From Streptomyces melanogenes (lineage in GTDB: Bacteria; Actinomycetota; Actinomycetes; Streptomycetales; Streptomycetaceae), in contig NZ_BMTS01000009.1 of NCBI RefSeq assembly GCF_014649795.1, forward strand, positions 121,226 through 185,225: a DNA stretch of 64,000 nt, given 5' to 3'. The notes beneath the pieces are model-generated. The model was not told the origin of the DNA and did no database searches. It saw only the letters and a program-made list of their open reading frames with translations. Both the position numbers and the translations under genes were made by a program. Positions 33,064 to 42,287 of this stretch are shown here, in pieces (the stretch's first letter is position 1; the number at the start of each line of letters is the position of its first letter).

Positions 33064-33693
33064 ATGACGGTTCACACGACGGCGGCGGCGCACGCGGACG
33101 CCCCGGTTCCGGTGGTACGGGACCTGCGCGGCCGGGGCGGTCGCTCACCGCACACGCTCCGGTTCGCCGAGGGCGACGTGGTGGTGGTCTCCGGCCTGCC
33201 CGGCAGCGGCAAGACGACCCTGCTGCGCCGGGCCGTCACCGGCGTCGGCATTGACTCGCAGGACACCCGGCGCGCCTGGGAGGCCCGGATGGGCGGGGTG
33301 CCGTACGCGCTCTACCGGCCGGTAGTAAGGGTCGCCCACTTCCTGCGGATGCACCGGGCGCTGCGGTCGGGCGGGGGCCTGGCCGTCCACGACTGCGGCA
33401 CCCACGCCTGGGTGCGCTGGTCGCTGGCGAAGGGCGCGGCGCGGGGCGGCCGCGCGCTGCACCTGGTGCTGCTCGACGTCTCCCCCCAGACGGCCCTGGC
33501 GGGCCAGCTGGCCCGCGGCCGCAAGGTCTCCTCGTACGCCTTCGCCCGCCACTCCAGGGCGGTGCCCCGCCTGATAGCGGCGGTGGCGCAGGGCCGCCTG
33601 CCGAGGGGGGTGGCCTCGGCGGTCCTGCTGGACCGGGAGGCGGCGCAGGCGCTGGCCCGGATCGCTTTCGAGGAGAGCCCCGGCCGGGGCTAG
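33064..33693 (+). CDS. P-loop (AAA/zeta-toxin-like) ATP-binding protein
   Basis: 209 residues from the ATG at 33064, supported by GAGGGAG seven bases upstream; the open frame to the left is only the riboswitch strand. Walker A is SGLPGSGKTTLLRR (about 42-55). Further on there is DSQDTRR, VVRVAHFLRMHRAL, VHDCGTHAWVR (possible Walker B-like strand) and LVLLDVSPQTALAGQ. The layout resembles small kinases of the AAA_33 or shikimate-kinase-like type, but the acceptor is unknown. It is divergent from gcvT and precedes the two SseB genes; this position is shared, as I recall, in other Streptomyces. Confidence 0.8.
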   Translation: MTVHTTAAAHADAPVPVVRDLRGRGGRSPHTLRFAEGDVVVVSGLPGSGKTTLLRRAVTGVGIDSQDTRRAWEARMGGVPYALYRPVVRVAHFLRMHRALRSGGGLAVHDCGTHAWVRWSLAKGAARGGRALHLVLLDVSPQTALAGQLARGRKVSSYAFARHSRAVPRLIAAVAQGRLPRGVASAVLLDREAAQALARIAFEESPGRG

Positions 33694-33744
33694 AGTTTCA
33701 TCGAGGGGCGCGGGGGCTCCGACTTCTGTGGCTCCGCCGCGCTG

Positions 33745-33849
33745 GGGGTCCCCCCTGCTCGAGCGAAGCCGAGAGCTTGGGGGAGCGACCAGCCGTACCC
33801 CCAGGGGCGCGGGGAACTGCGCGACCAGCCACATTCGGCCCGCAGACGA
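33745..33849. repeat. Dispersed repeat copy in the leader of the first SseB gene
   Basis: Two repeat pieces side by side: an imperfect palindrome GGGGGTCCCCCC...GAGAGCTTGGGGGAG (33745-33785) and AGGGGCGCGGGGAACTGCGC followed by GACCAGCC and GCCCGCAGACGA (33803-33849). The second is the reverse complement of 10701-10747 and 44471-44518. It ends 10 bases before the ATG at 33860 and covers the place where a ribosome site would be. Confidence 0.8.
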
Positions 33850-33859
33850 AGGACGGCAG

Positions 33860-34621
33860 ATGGACCTGCTCCACCCACACGGCGGCGGTGGCTGGCCCGG
33901 CAACGAGCTGGAAGAGGCACTGGCGGCCTCGCTCGGCGTTCCGGGCGCGGGCCCCCGCCTGATAGAGGTCCTGGGGCGCAACCCCGTCTGGATCCCCCTC
34001 CCCAACGGCGGCAGCCGGGACAGCACCGACCTCGACCTCCCCACGATGGAGATCGCCGGCTCCCCCTACGTCCCCGTCTACAGCTCCGAGCAGCAGTTCC
34101 TCCAGTGCGTCGGCCCGCACATGTCGTTCGCCGTCGCCCCCGCCGTGGAGTTCGCCCGCGGTCTGCCCCCGCAGCTCGGCATCGCGCTGAACCCGGAGGG
34201 CGCCGTCGGCGTACCGCTGCCGCCGCCCGCCGTCGCCGAGCTGTGCCGCACCGGGCGCACCGCGCTCGACGGGCCCGCCTCCGGCGCCCGGGTGCGGCTC
34301 TTCGAGCCCGACTGGCAGGAGGACCCGGTCGACTTCCTGTCCGCCGCGGCCGAGGAGTTCGACGCCACCGGCGTGGTGCGCACCGCCCGCCGCGCGCTCG
34401 CCTCCATCGAGGGCGACTCCCCGACGCTCTTCATCGGCGTGGAGTTCTCCACCTGGGACGGGGCCGGGCGCAACGCCCCCATGGAGGCGCTGGGCCGGGC
34501 GCTGGGCCGGGTCCCGGTCGGCTGGCCGGTCAACCTGGTGCTGCTCGACGTGGCCCAGGACCCGGTGGGCGACTGGATGCGCGAGCGAGTGCGCCCCTTC
34601 TACACGCGGGCCACCCCCTAG
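33860..34621 (+). CDS. SseB-family protein (enhanced serine sensitivity), first copy
   Basis: 253 residues from the ATG at 33860; the frame runs further upstream, but that part is translated repeat. N-terminal half has NPVWIPLPNGG and YVPVYSSEQQF, and the C-terminal half GDSPTLFIGVEFSTWDG and WPVNLVLLDV; both fit the SseB N- and C-terminal domains. The E. coli namesake affects sensitivity to serine; its biochemical function is unknown. The protein is soluble. It lies beside sdaA, glyA and gcvTH and is followed by a paralogue, which suggests a link with serine/glycine balance. A dispersed repeat fills the leader and no ordinary Shine-Dalgarno is visible. Confidence 0.85.
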   Translation: MDLLHPHGGGGWPGNELEEALAASLGVPGAGPRLIEVLGRNPVWIPLPNGGSRDSTDLDLPTMEIAGSPYVPVYSSEQQFLQCVGPHMSFAVAPAVEFARGLPPQLGIALNPEGAVGVPLPPPAVAELCRTGRTALDGPASGARVRLFEPDWQEDPVDFLSAAAEEFDATGVVRTARRALASIEGDSPTLFIGVEFSTWDGAGRNAPMEALGRALGRVPVGWPVNLVLLDVAQDPVGDWMRERVRPFYTRATP

Positions 34622-34718
34622 CTACTCCCGCATAAGCTGGTTTCATAATCCGTAGACCCCCGCGGCCGCACGCCTGTGCACCGGCGGCGCGGGGGAACGA
34701 AGAGGGGCGGGACCCAGG

Positions 34719-35516
34719 GTGAGTGCGTCAGGCACCGCGGCGGCCGGGCAGGTCGAGCACATGCTGCGCCAGGTGGCCCCCGGACGCTACGACGCGTACG
34801 AGGCGCTGCTGCACGCCCTCGCCGACCCCTCCTCCGGCCGGCTGTGGATGCTGCTCTGGCACGGCCGGCCCGGCGCCCCCGACGCGCAGTACGGGAACAT
34901 GGAGGTCGACGGGGTGGCGTACGCACCCTGTGTGACCTCCGCCCAGGAGCTCTCCGCCAGTGGCTGGAACCGGGCCCACGAGGTGGTCACCGGCCGTGAC
35001 ATCGCCCGCACCCTCTACCCGGACCGGTACGGGATCTGGCTCAACCCGCACGCCCCCGGCGGCGGGGTCGGCATCCCCTGGCCGGATCTGCGCCGGATCG
35101 CCACCGGCCTGGACCGGATGCCCGCGGGCCCGCTGCGGATCACCGAACCGGCCGTGGAGATCCCGCAGTTCTACGCCCTGCTGGCGCAGCACGCGCACCG
35201 CACCCCGGCCGTCCGGGCGCTGCGCCGCGCCTGGGTGCAGCCCGCGCTCGGCACGCCGTATCTGGCCATCGGGCTGGACCTCTACGACACCGGGCCGCAG
35301 TCGGTGGACGCGGTGCGCGCGATGATGCAGCAGGCCGTCGCCGCCGTGCCCGACGGCCTTCCGGTGTCCACGGTCGCCCTGTCCGACGAGTACGACCCGG
35401 TCGGGATGTGGCTGCGCGCCAAGGGGCGCCCCTTCTACGACCGCGAGGCGCACTCCGCCCCCGCGGCCCCGGCGGGCGGCTACGGCTACCCCCCGGCAGC
35501 CCCGCGCGCCTACTGA
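34719..35516 (+). CDS. SseB-family protein (enhanced serine sensitivity), second copy
   Basis: 265 residues from the GTG at 34719; an AGAGGGG box lies rather far (11 bases) upstream. Equivalent segments to the first copy: RLWMLLWHGRPG (N-terminal strand pair), GIWLNPHAPGGGVGIPWPDL, TPYLAIGLDLYDTG and the C-terminal VSTVALSDEYDPVGMW. Both end with a similar D-P-V-G-x-W-(M/L)-R motif, so they are paralogues. The last 20 residues are Pro/Ala/Gly-rich and probably disordered. Soluble and of unknown biochemical role. The two genes are 97 bases apart and may form heteromers. Confidence 0.85.
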   Translation: MSASGTAAAGQVEHMLRQVAPGRYDAYEALLHALADPSSGRLWMLLWHGRPGAPDAQYGNMEVDGVAYAPCVTSAQELSASGWNRAHEVVTGRDIARTLYPDRYGIWLNPHAPGGGVGIPWPDLRRIATGLDRMPAGPLRITEPAVEIPQFYALLAQHAHRTPAVRALRRAWVQPALGTPYLAIGLDLYDTGPQSVDAVRAMMQQAVAAVPDGLPVSTVALSDEYDPVGMWLRAKGRPFYDREAHSAPAAPAGGYGYPPAAPRAY

Positions 35517-35890
35517 CGTCACACGTATCACCTACGCAACACGCCTCAAACCCTTCCTCATCGGTCATCGGTGTCCCGGTTGCCCTGGCTGCTCCACCCA
35601 ATTCGGCCGCTCATAAAGGCAGTTGGGTGACATGCCCGATCTGGTCGGTTAGTGCACGACTGGTCCGCTCAGACGATCACGACGTCCGGATAACGGAAGC
35701 CGTCTGACCGCATCACGTTTAGGCAACCATTCACCGTCAGGTCTGGCGGGTGATCGCGAACGCGTTGAAGACTCCCGGCTAACAAGGGCCGGTTGGCCCG
35801 TCGCAGATCACCGCACCACCTGATGGAACAAGCCGCCACAGCGGCTGGTACGGGCCGGCCATCCGCCGGCCGGGAGGGGTCAGAGGCACT
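35517..35890 (+). promoter_or_regulatory. Leader region of the peptide transporter operon
   Basis: 374 bases without a gene. Notable pieces: a TCAGACG/CGTCTGA inverted repeat (35669-35707), AT-richer sequence around 35600-35740, and a GGCCGGC-CATCC-GCCGGCC hairpin (35853-35871) ending immediately before the ribosome site GGGAGGGG of the first gene. The hairpin could modulate initiation. No promoter pair could be assigned with confidence. Confidence 0.45.
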
Positions 35891-36889
35891 GTGACCGCAC
35901 CGCTCGAGACCACCGGATCGGCTGCCGAGGTGCCGCCGGAGGCAGTACTCACGGGGGCCAAGCAGAGCCAGATCGAGGGCCGTTCACTCGGACAGATCGC
36001 CTGGACGCGCTTCAAGCGCGACAAACTCGCGGTCGCCGGTGGCGTCGTCGTCGTCCTGCTCGTCCTGCTCGCCGTTCTCTCCAAGCCGATCCAGTGGGCG
36101 TTCGGGATGGATCCGAACGAGTTCCACCAGGACCTGATCGATCCGGCCCTGCTGGCGCCCAAGGGAGCCTGGGGCGGCATGAGTTGGGAACACCCGCTGG
36201 GTGTCGACCCGCAGTACGGGCGCGACATCCTGTCCCGGATCATCGAGGGCTCCTGGGTCTCGCTGCTCGTCGCGGGCGGCGCCACGCTGCTCTCGGTCGT
36301 CATCGGCGTGATCATGGGCGTCACGGCAGGGTTCTACGGCGGCTGGGCGGACACCCTGATCAGCCGCGCGATGGACGTCTTCCTGGCGTTCCCGCTCCTG
36401 CTCTTCGCCATCTCGATCTCCGCGTCGCTGCAGGACGGGGCGTTCGGACTGACCGGGCTGCCACTGAGGATCAGCGTGCTGATCTTCGTGATCGGCTTCT
36501 TCAGCTGGCCGTACATGGGCCGTATCGTCCGGGCCCAGACGCTCAGCCTGCGCGAACGCGAGTTCGTCGAGGCGGCCAAGAGCCTCGGCGCCCGCGGTCC
36601 GTTCATCCTGATCCGGGAGCTGCTGCCGAACCTGGTCGCACCGATCCTGGTCTACTCCACGCTCCTGATCCCCACGAACATCCTGTTCGAGGCCGGACTC
36701 AGCTTCCTCGGCGTCGGCATCTCGCCGCCGCAGGCTTCGTGGGGCGGAATGCTCTCCACCGCGACCGACCTCTACGAGGCGGACCCGCAGTACATGATCG
36801 TGCCGGGCCTGGCGATCTTCATCACGGTCCTGGCGTTCAACCTGCTGGGCGACGGGCTGCGAGACGCCCTCGACCCGCGAGGCAAGTAA
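35891..36889 (+). CDS. Peptide ABC importer permease (OppC/DppC type)
   Basis: 332 residues. An N-terminal cytosolic segment with the OppC_N feature TRFKRDKLAVAGG leads into TM1 (about 50-70), a periplasmic-type loop (about 75-120), and five further helices. The EAA loop that contacts the ATPase reads EFVEAAKSLGARGPFILIRE, followed by LLPNLVAPILVYSTLLIP. It forms a heterodimer with the OppB-type permease. It is the first gene of the operon, ahead of the binding protein, instead of following OppB as in most opp/dpp operons. Confidence 0.94.
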   Translation: MTAPLETTGSAAEVPPEAVLTGAKQSQIEGRSLGQIAWTRFKRDKLAVAGGVVVVLLVLLAVLSKPIQWAFGMDPNEFHQDLIDPALLAPKGAWGGMSWEHPLGVDPQYGRDILSRIIEGSWVSLLVAGGATLLSVVIGVIMGVTAGFYGGWADTLISRAMDVFLAFPLLLFAISISASLQDGAFGLTGLPLRISVLIFVIGFFSWPYMGRIVRAQTLSLREREFVEAAKSLGARGPFILIRELLPNLVAPILVYSTLLIPTNILFEAGLSFLGVGISPPQASWGGMLSTATDLYEADPQYMIVPGLAIFITVLAFNLLGDGLRDALDPRGK

Positions 36890-36953
36890 GCACGCGGCAC
36901 CTGCCACACACGACACATCTGCCGCAACCATCCATAGAGGGGGCATTCCTCAG

Positions 36954-38711
36954 GTGAAGACGAGAAAAGCGACCGTCCTGATCGCTACCGCCGTGGCGCT
37001 GACGCTGGGGGCCACCGCGTGCAACGACTCCAAGGACGACAAGAGCGGTTCCAAGCCCGGCAAGTCCGCCGCTGACGCCGCTCTGACCCAGATCGTCAAC
37101 AAGTCCGACAAGAAGGGTGGCACCGCCACCTACGCGATGTCGGACGTCCCGGACTCCCTGGACCCGGGCAACACGTACTACGGCTGGGTGCAGAACTTCT
37201 CCCGCCTGTACGGCCGCACGCTCACCACGTTCAAGCCGGCCGCCGGCAAGGACGGCCTGACCGTGGTCCCGGACCTCGCGGAGTCGCTCGGCAAGCCCAG
37301 CGCCGACGCGAAGACCTGGACGTACACCCTGAAGAAGGGCCTCAAGTTCGAGGACGGCACGCCGATCACCTCGAAGGACGTCAAGTACGCCGTCGAGCGG
37401 TCGAACTTCGCCCCCGAGGCCCTGTCCAACGGCCCCACGTACTTCAAGTCCCACCTGATCGGCGGCGACAAGTACGAGGGTCCGTACAAGAACAAGGACC
37501 CCAAGGGCATCGAGTCCATCGAGACGCCGGACGACACCACCATCGTCTTCAAGCTGAAGGACGCCTTCGCGGACTTCGACTACCTGGCGACGTTCTCGCA
37601 GACGGCTCCGGTGCCGAGGGACAAGGACAAGGGCGCGACCTACGTCCAGCACATCGTCTCCTCCGGCCCGTACAAGTTCGAGTCGTACGAGGAGGGCAAG
37701 AGCGCGACCCTCGTCCGCAACCCGCAGTGGGACGCGAAGACCGACCCGAACCGCCCGGCCCTGCCGGACAAGATCAGCATCCGGTTCAAGGTCAACGCGG
37801 TCACGGTCGACAACGACCTGCTCGCCGACAACCTGACCGTCGACGCGGCCGGCACCGGTGTCTCCCCGCAGACCCAGCCGAAGGTCATCACCAACCCCAA
37901 GTACAAGGCGCAGACGGACGGTTCCTACGCCGGCGCGACCTCGTACATCGGTCTGAACGTCAACGTCGCCCCCTTCGACAACATCCACTGCCGCAAGGCC
38001 GTCCAGTGGGGCATCGACAAGGCGTCGATCCAGGCCGCCGCGGGTGGCGCGCCCAAGGGTGACGTCGCCTCTACGCTGCTGCCGCCGTCGGTCAACGGCT
38101 ACGCCAAGTTCAACCTGTACGAGACCCCGGGCGACAAGGGCGACGAGGCCAAGGCCAAGGACGAGCTCAAGCAGTGCGGTCAGCCGAACGGCTTCTCCAC
38201 CAGCCTGACGGCCCGCTCCGACCGCCCGTCCGAGATGGCCATGGCCACCGCGGTCCAGGCGTCGCTGAAGAAGCTCAACATCAACGCCGAGATCAAGTCC
38301 TTCCCGGCGGGCAAGTACTTCCAGAACTTCGCCGGCAACCCGCAGTACGTGCACGACCACAAGCTCGGCATGATCATGACCGCGTGGGGTGCCGACTGGC
38401 CGACCGGCTTCGGCTTCCTGGACCAGATCATCAACGGTGCGGCCATCAAGCCGTCCGGTGGCAACAACGTCCAGGAGCTGAACGACCCGGCGATCAACAA
38501 GGCGCTGAACGACGCCATCGCCAACACGGACAAGACCGCCCGTGAGAAGGCCTGGGGCGACATCGACAAGATGGTCGCCGAGAACGCCTCCGCCGTTCCG
38601 CTGATCTACCGCAAGAACCTGCTGTTCCGCCCGACGTCCGCGACGAACGTCACGGTCACCCAGGCGTACCTCGGTATGTACGACTACCTGCTGATGGGTT
38701 CCTCCAAGTAA
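36954..38711 (+). CDS. Peptide ABC importer substrate-binding lipoprotein (family 5)
   Basis: 585 residues. Signal peptide VLIATAVALTLGATAC ends in a lipobox (Cys23), so it is anchored to the outside of the membrane. It has the extended family 5 binding fold: an early DSLDPGNTYY (about 66), ETWTYTLKKGLKF-like strand WTYTLKKGLKFEDG (about 122), and a C-terminal AKPSGGNNVQELNDP segment. Family members bind oligopeptides, dipeptides or, in some cases, other nutrients. A stable hairpin follows the stop at 38754-38799, suggesting that this message is present in excess over the rest of the operon, as is usual for binding proteins. Confidence 0.94.
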   Translation: MKTRKATVLIATAVALTLGATACNDSKDDKSGSKPGKSAADAALTQIVNKSDKKGGTATYAMSDVPDSLDPGNTYYGWVQNFSRLYGRTLTTFKPAAGKDGLTVVPDLAESLGKPSADAKTWTYTLKKGLKFEDGTPITSKDVKYAVERSNFAPEALSNGPTYFKSHLIGGDKYEGPYKNKDPKGIESIETPDDTTIVFKLKDAFADFDYLATFSQTAPVPRDKDKGATYVQHIVSSGPYKFESYEEGKSATLVRNPQWDAKTDPNRPALPDKISIRFKVNAVTVDNDLLADNLTVDAAGTGVSPQTQPKVITNPKYKAQTDGSYAGATSYIGLNVNVAPFDNIHCRKAVQWGIDKASIQAAAGGAPKGDVASTLLPPSVNGYAKFNLYETPGDKGDEAKAKDELKQCGQPNGFSTSLTARSDRPSEMAMATAVQASLKKLNINAEIKSFPAGKYFQNFAGNPQYVHDHKLGMIMTAWGADWPTGFGFLDQIINGAAIKPSGGNNVQELNDPAINKALNDAIANTDKTAREKAWGDIDKMVAENASAVPLIYRKNLLFRPTSATNVTVTQAYLGMYDYLLMGSSK

Positions 38712-38753
38712 AGCGGCTGAGCCCCCGAGTTCTTTGAAAGGCAGGTGAAGGCT

Positions 38754-38799
38754 CCGGTGCCCGCCGGGTCGGGAAGACCCCCGGCCTGGCGGGCACCGG
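38754..38799 (+). promoter_or_regulatory. Intercistronic stem-loop between binding-protein and permease genes
   Basis: Outer stem CCGGTGCCCGCC (38754-38765) pairs with 38788-38799, and an inner GGGTC/GACCC stem (38766-38780) sits on top. It ends 13 bases before the permease start. Such structures after binding-protein genes commonly stop 3' decay or cause partial termination, raising the binding-protein level. Confidence 0.75.
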
Positions 38800-38812
38800 T
38801 TGCCGGACAGCT

Positions 38813-39819
<1,007 letters not shown>

Positions 39820-39823
<4 letters not shown>

Positions 39824-40914
39824 GCGACCTGAACAAGACCGGCGCGGCCGTCGGCGAGCCGGTGGCCGAGCGCCCCGCCGACGCCGGGGAGGCCTTCCTC
39901 TCCGTACGCGACCTGCGCATCCACTTCAACACCGACGACGGCCTGGTCAAGTCCGTCGACGGGGTCAGCTTCGACATCAAGCCCGGCCAGACCCTCGGCA
40001 TCGTGGGCGAGTCCGGCTCGGGCAAGTCCGTCACCTCGCTCGGCGTGATGGGGCTGCACCGCAGCGCCAACGCCAAGATCTCCGGCGAGGTGTGGCTGGA
40101 CGGCGAGGAGCTGATCGGCGCCGACCCCGACCACGTACGGCGGCTGCGCGGCCGGAAGATGGCCATGATCTTCCAGGACCCGCTCTCCGCGATGCACCCG
40201 TACTACACGGTCGGCGCGCAGATCGTGGAGGCCTACCGGGTCCACAACGAGGTCTCCAAGAAGGTCGCCCGCACCCGGGCGATCGAGATGCTCGACCGGG
40301 TCGGCATCCCGGAGCCCGGCAAGCGCGTCGACGCGTACCCGCACGAGTTCTCCGGCGGTATGCGCCAGCGCGCGATGATCGCGATGGCGCTGGTCAACAA
40401 CCCCGAGCTGCTGATCGCGGACGAGCCGACCACCGCCCTGGACGTCACCGTCCAGGCGCAGATCCTGGACCTGATCCGCGATCTGCAGAAGGAGTTCGGC
40501 TCCGCCGTCATCATGATCACGCACGATCTGGGCGTGGTCGCCGAGATGGCGGACGACCTCCTGGTGATGTACGGCGGCCGGTGCATCGAGCGGGGACCCG
40601 CCGAGAAGGTCTTCTACGAGCCCCAGCACCCGTACACCTGGGGCCTGCTGGGGTCGATGCCGCGCATCGACCGCGAGGAGACCGACCGGCTGATCCCCGT
40701 CAAGGGCTCGCCGCCGTCGCTGATCAACGTGCCGTCCGGCTGCGCCTTCAACCCGCGCTGCCCGTACGCGGACCTGCCCAAGGACAACGTCACGCGCACC
40801 GTGCGTCCCGAGCTCAAGCAGTGGGACGACGCCGAAGGGCACTTCTCGGCCTGCCACATGTCGCAGGAGGAGCGGACCCGTATCTGGACCGAAGAGATTG
40901 CGCCGAAGCTGTGA
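39820..40914 (+). CDS. Peptide ABC importer ATPase (OppD type)
   Basis: 364 residues from the GTG at 39820, which overlaps the preceding stop; the much longer frame to the left is a shadow of the permease gene. Walker A GESGSGKS (about 67), signature FSGGMRQRAMIAMAL (about 174), Walker B LLIADEPTTALD (about 197), H-loop in MITHDLG. The C-terminal oligopeptide domain has the Cys-rich CAFNPRCPYA (about 309) and later SACHMS, the positions that bind an iron-sulfur cluster in some OppD/DppD proteins. Works with the OppF-type subunit encoded next. Confidence 0.95.
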
Positions 40915-42191
40915 GCGACAAGAACCCCACGGGCGCCGAGGGCACCGAGAAGGCGATCCCGGAGCAGTCGGCCGCCTCGCCCGAGCCGATCCTCAAGGTG
41001 GAGGGGCTCACCAAGCACTTCCCCATCAAGAAGGGCCTGTTCGGGCGGCAGACCGGCGCGGTCAAGGCGGTCGACGGCGTCTCCTTCGACGTCCGGGCGG
41101 GTGAGACCCTCGGCGTGGTGGGCGAGTCGGGCTGCGGCAAGTCGACCATGGGCCGACTGGTCACCCGGCTGCTCGAACCGACGGGCGGCAAGGTCGAGTT
41201 CGAGGGCCACGACATCACGCACCTGTCGGCCGGGCGGATGCGTCCGCTCCGCCGCGACATGCAGATGATCTTCCAGGACCCGTACGGCTCGCTGAACCCG
41301 CGCCACACCATCGGCGGGATCGTCTCCACCCCCTTCCGGCTCCAGGGCGTCACGCCCGAGGGCGGGGTGAAGAAGGAGGTCCAGCGGCTGATGGAGCTGG
41401 TGGGCCTCAACCCCGAGCACTACAACCGCTATCCGCACGAGTTCTCCGGCGGCCAGCGCCAGCGCATCGGCATCGCCCGCGCGCTCGCGCTCAACCCGAA
41501 GCTGGTCGTGGCGGACGAGCCGGTCTCGGCGCTCGACGTGTCGATCCAGGCGCAGGTGGTCAACCTCCTGGACGACCTCCAGAGCGAGCTGGGCCTCACG
41601 TACGTGATCATCGCCCACGACCTGTCGGTCATCCGGCACGTCTCGGACCGGATCGCGGTGATGTACCTCGGCAAGATCGTGGAGCTCGCCGACCGCAAGT
41701 CGCTCTACTCGGCGCCCATGCACCCGTACACCAAGGCGCTGCTTTCGGCCGTGCCGGTGCCGGACCCCAAGCGCAAGGGCGTCAAGAGCGAGCGGATCCT
41801 GCTCAAGGGCGATGTGCCGTCGCCCATCTCGCCGCCCAGCGGCTGCCGCTTCCACACCCGGTGCTGGAAGGCGACGGAGATCTGCAAGACGCAGGAGCCG
41901 CCGCTGATCGCCCTGAAGACGGGCCACCAGGTGGCCTGCCACCACCCGGAGAACGCGCCGGACCAGGCCCCGGGCGAGGCGGTACTGCCCGAGGCGCGGG
42001 GGTCGGTGGAGGTGGTGTCGGTGACGAAGACCGAGGCGGCGGCGGAGGTGTCCCCGGAGGCCGAGCCGGTCGCCGAGGCGGCTGTCGACGCGGAAACGCC
42101 GGAGGCTGCTGAGCCCGAGTCGGAATCTGAGCCCGAGTCGGGGTCCACATCCGGACCGGACTCCACCGTTCAGGAGTCAACCGACAAGTAA
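40911..42191 (+). CDS. Peptide ABC importer ATPase (OppF type) with acidic C-terminal tail
   Basis: 426 residues from the GTG at 40911 (GTGA overlap with the first ATPase). Walker A GESGCGKST (about 72), signature FSGGQRQRIGIARAL (about 179), Walker B LVVADEPVSALD (about 200), and the C-terminal Cys-containing GCRFHTRCWKA and ACHHPE. The normal domain ends around residue 350; the last roughly 70 residues are Glu/Ala/Ser-rich (ESESEPESGSTSG) and probably disordered, which is unusual for the family. This completes the C-A-B-D-F importer. Confidence 0.95.
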   Translation: MSDKNPTGAEGTEKAIPEQSAASPEPILKVEGLTKHFPIKKGLFGRQTGAVKAVDGVSFDVRAGETLGVVGESGCGKSTMGRLVTRLLEPTGGKVEFEGHDITHLSAGRMRPLRRDMQMIFQDPYGSLNPRHTIGGIVSTPFRLQGVTPEGGVKKEVQRLMELVGLNPEHYNRYPHEFSGGQRQRIGIARALALNPKLVVADEPVSALDVSIQAQVVNLLDDLQSELGLTYVIIAHDLSVIRHVSDRIAVMYLGKIVELADRKSLYSAPMHPYTKALLSAVPVPDPKRKGVKSERILLKGDVPSPISPPSGCRFHTRCWKATEICKTQEPPLIALKTGHQVACHHPENAPDQAPGEAVLPEARGSVEVVSVTKTEAAAEVSPEAEPVAEAAVDAETPEAAEPESESEPESGSTSGPDSTVQESTDK

Positions 42192-42240
42192 CGCATGACG
42201 GTTCGGCAAAGTCATGTTCACGCCGAAACGGGAGAGTGCA

Positions 42241-42287
42241 GAGTCTGCCTGTCCGTACGCACGGAAACGCGTTCGAAGGGCAGACTC
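42241..42287 (+). promoter_or_regulatory. Hairpin sequestering the ribosome site of the M1 peptidase
   Basis: GAGTCTGCC (42241-42249) pairs with GGCAGACTC (42279-42287), ending at the base before the ATG at 42288. A small TCCGT/ACGGA stem lies inside. The Shine-Dalgarno GAAGGG (42275-42280) is partly inside the 3' arm. This could be a translational control element or a terminator-like boundary after the importer operon. Confidence 0.6.

Noticed and set aside
33728..33859. N-terminal extension of the first SseB gene
   Set aside because: It is translated repeat DNA; the encoded PRGAGNCATSH string also appears in the unrelated ABC exporter.
36837..38360. 507-codon minus frame opposite the peptide-binding protein
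   Set aside because: Low-complexity shadow of the binding-protein gene, which has a signal peptide, lipobox and family features.
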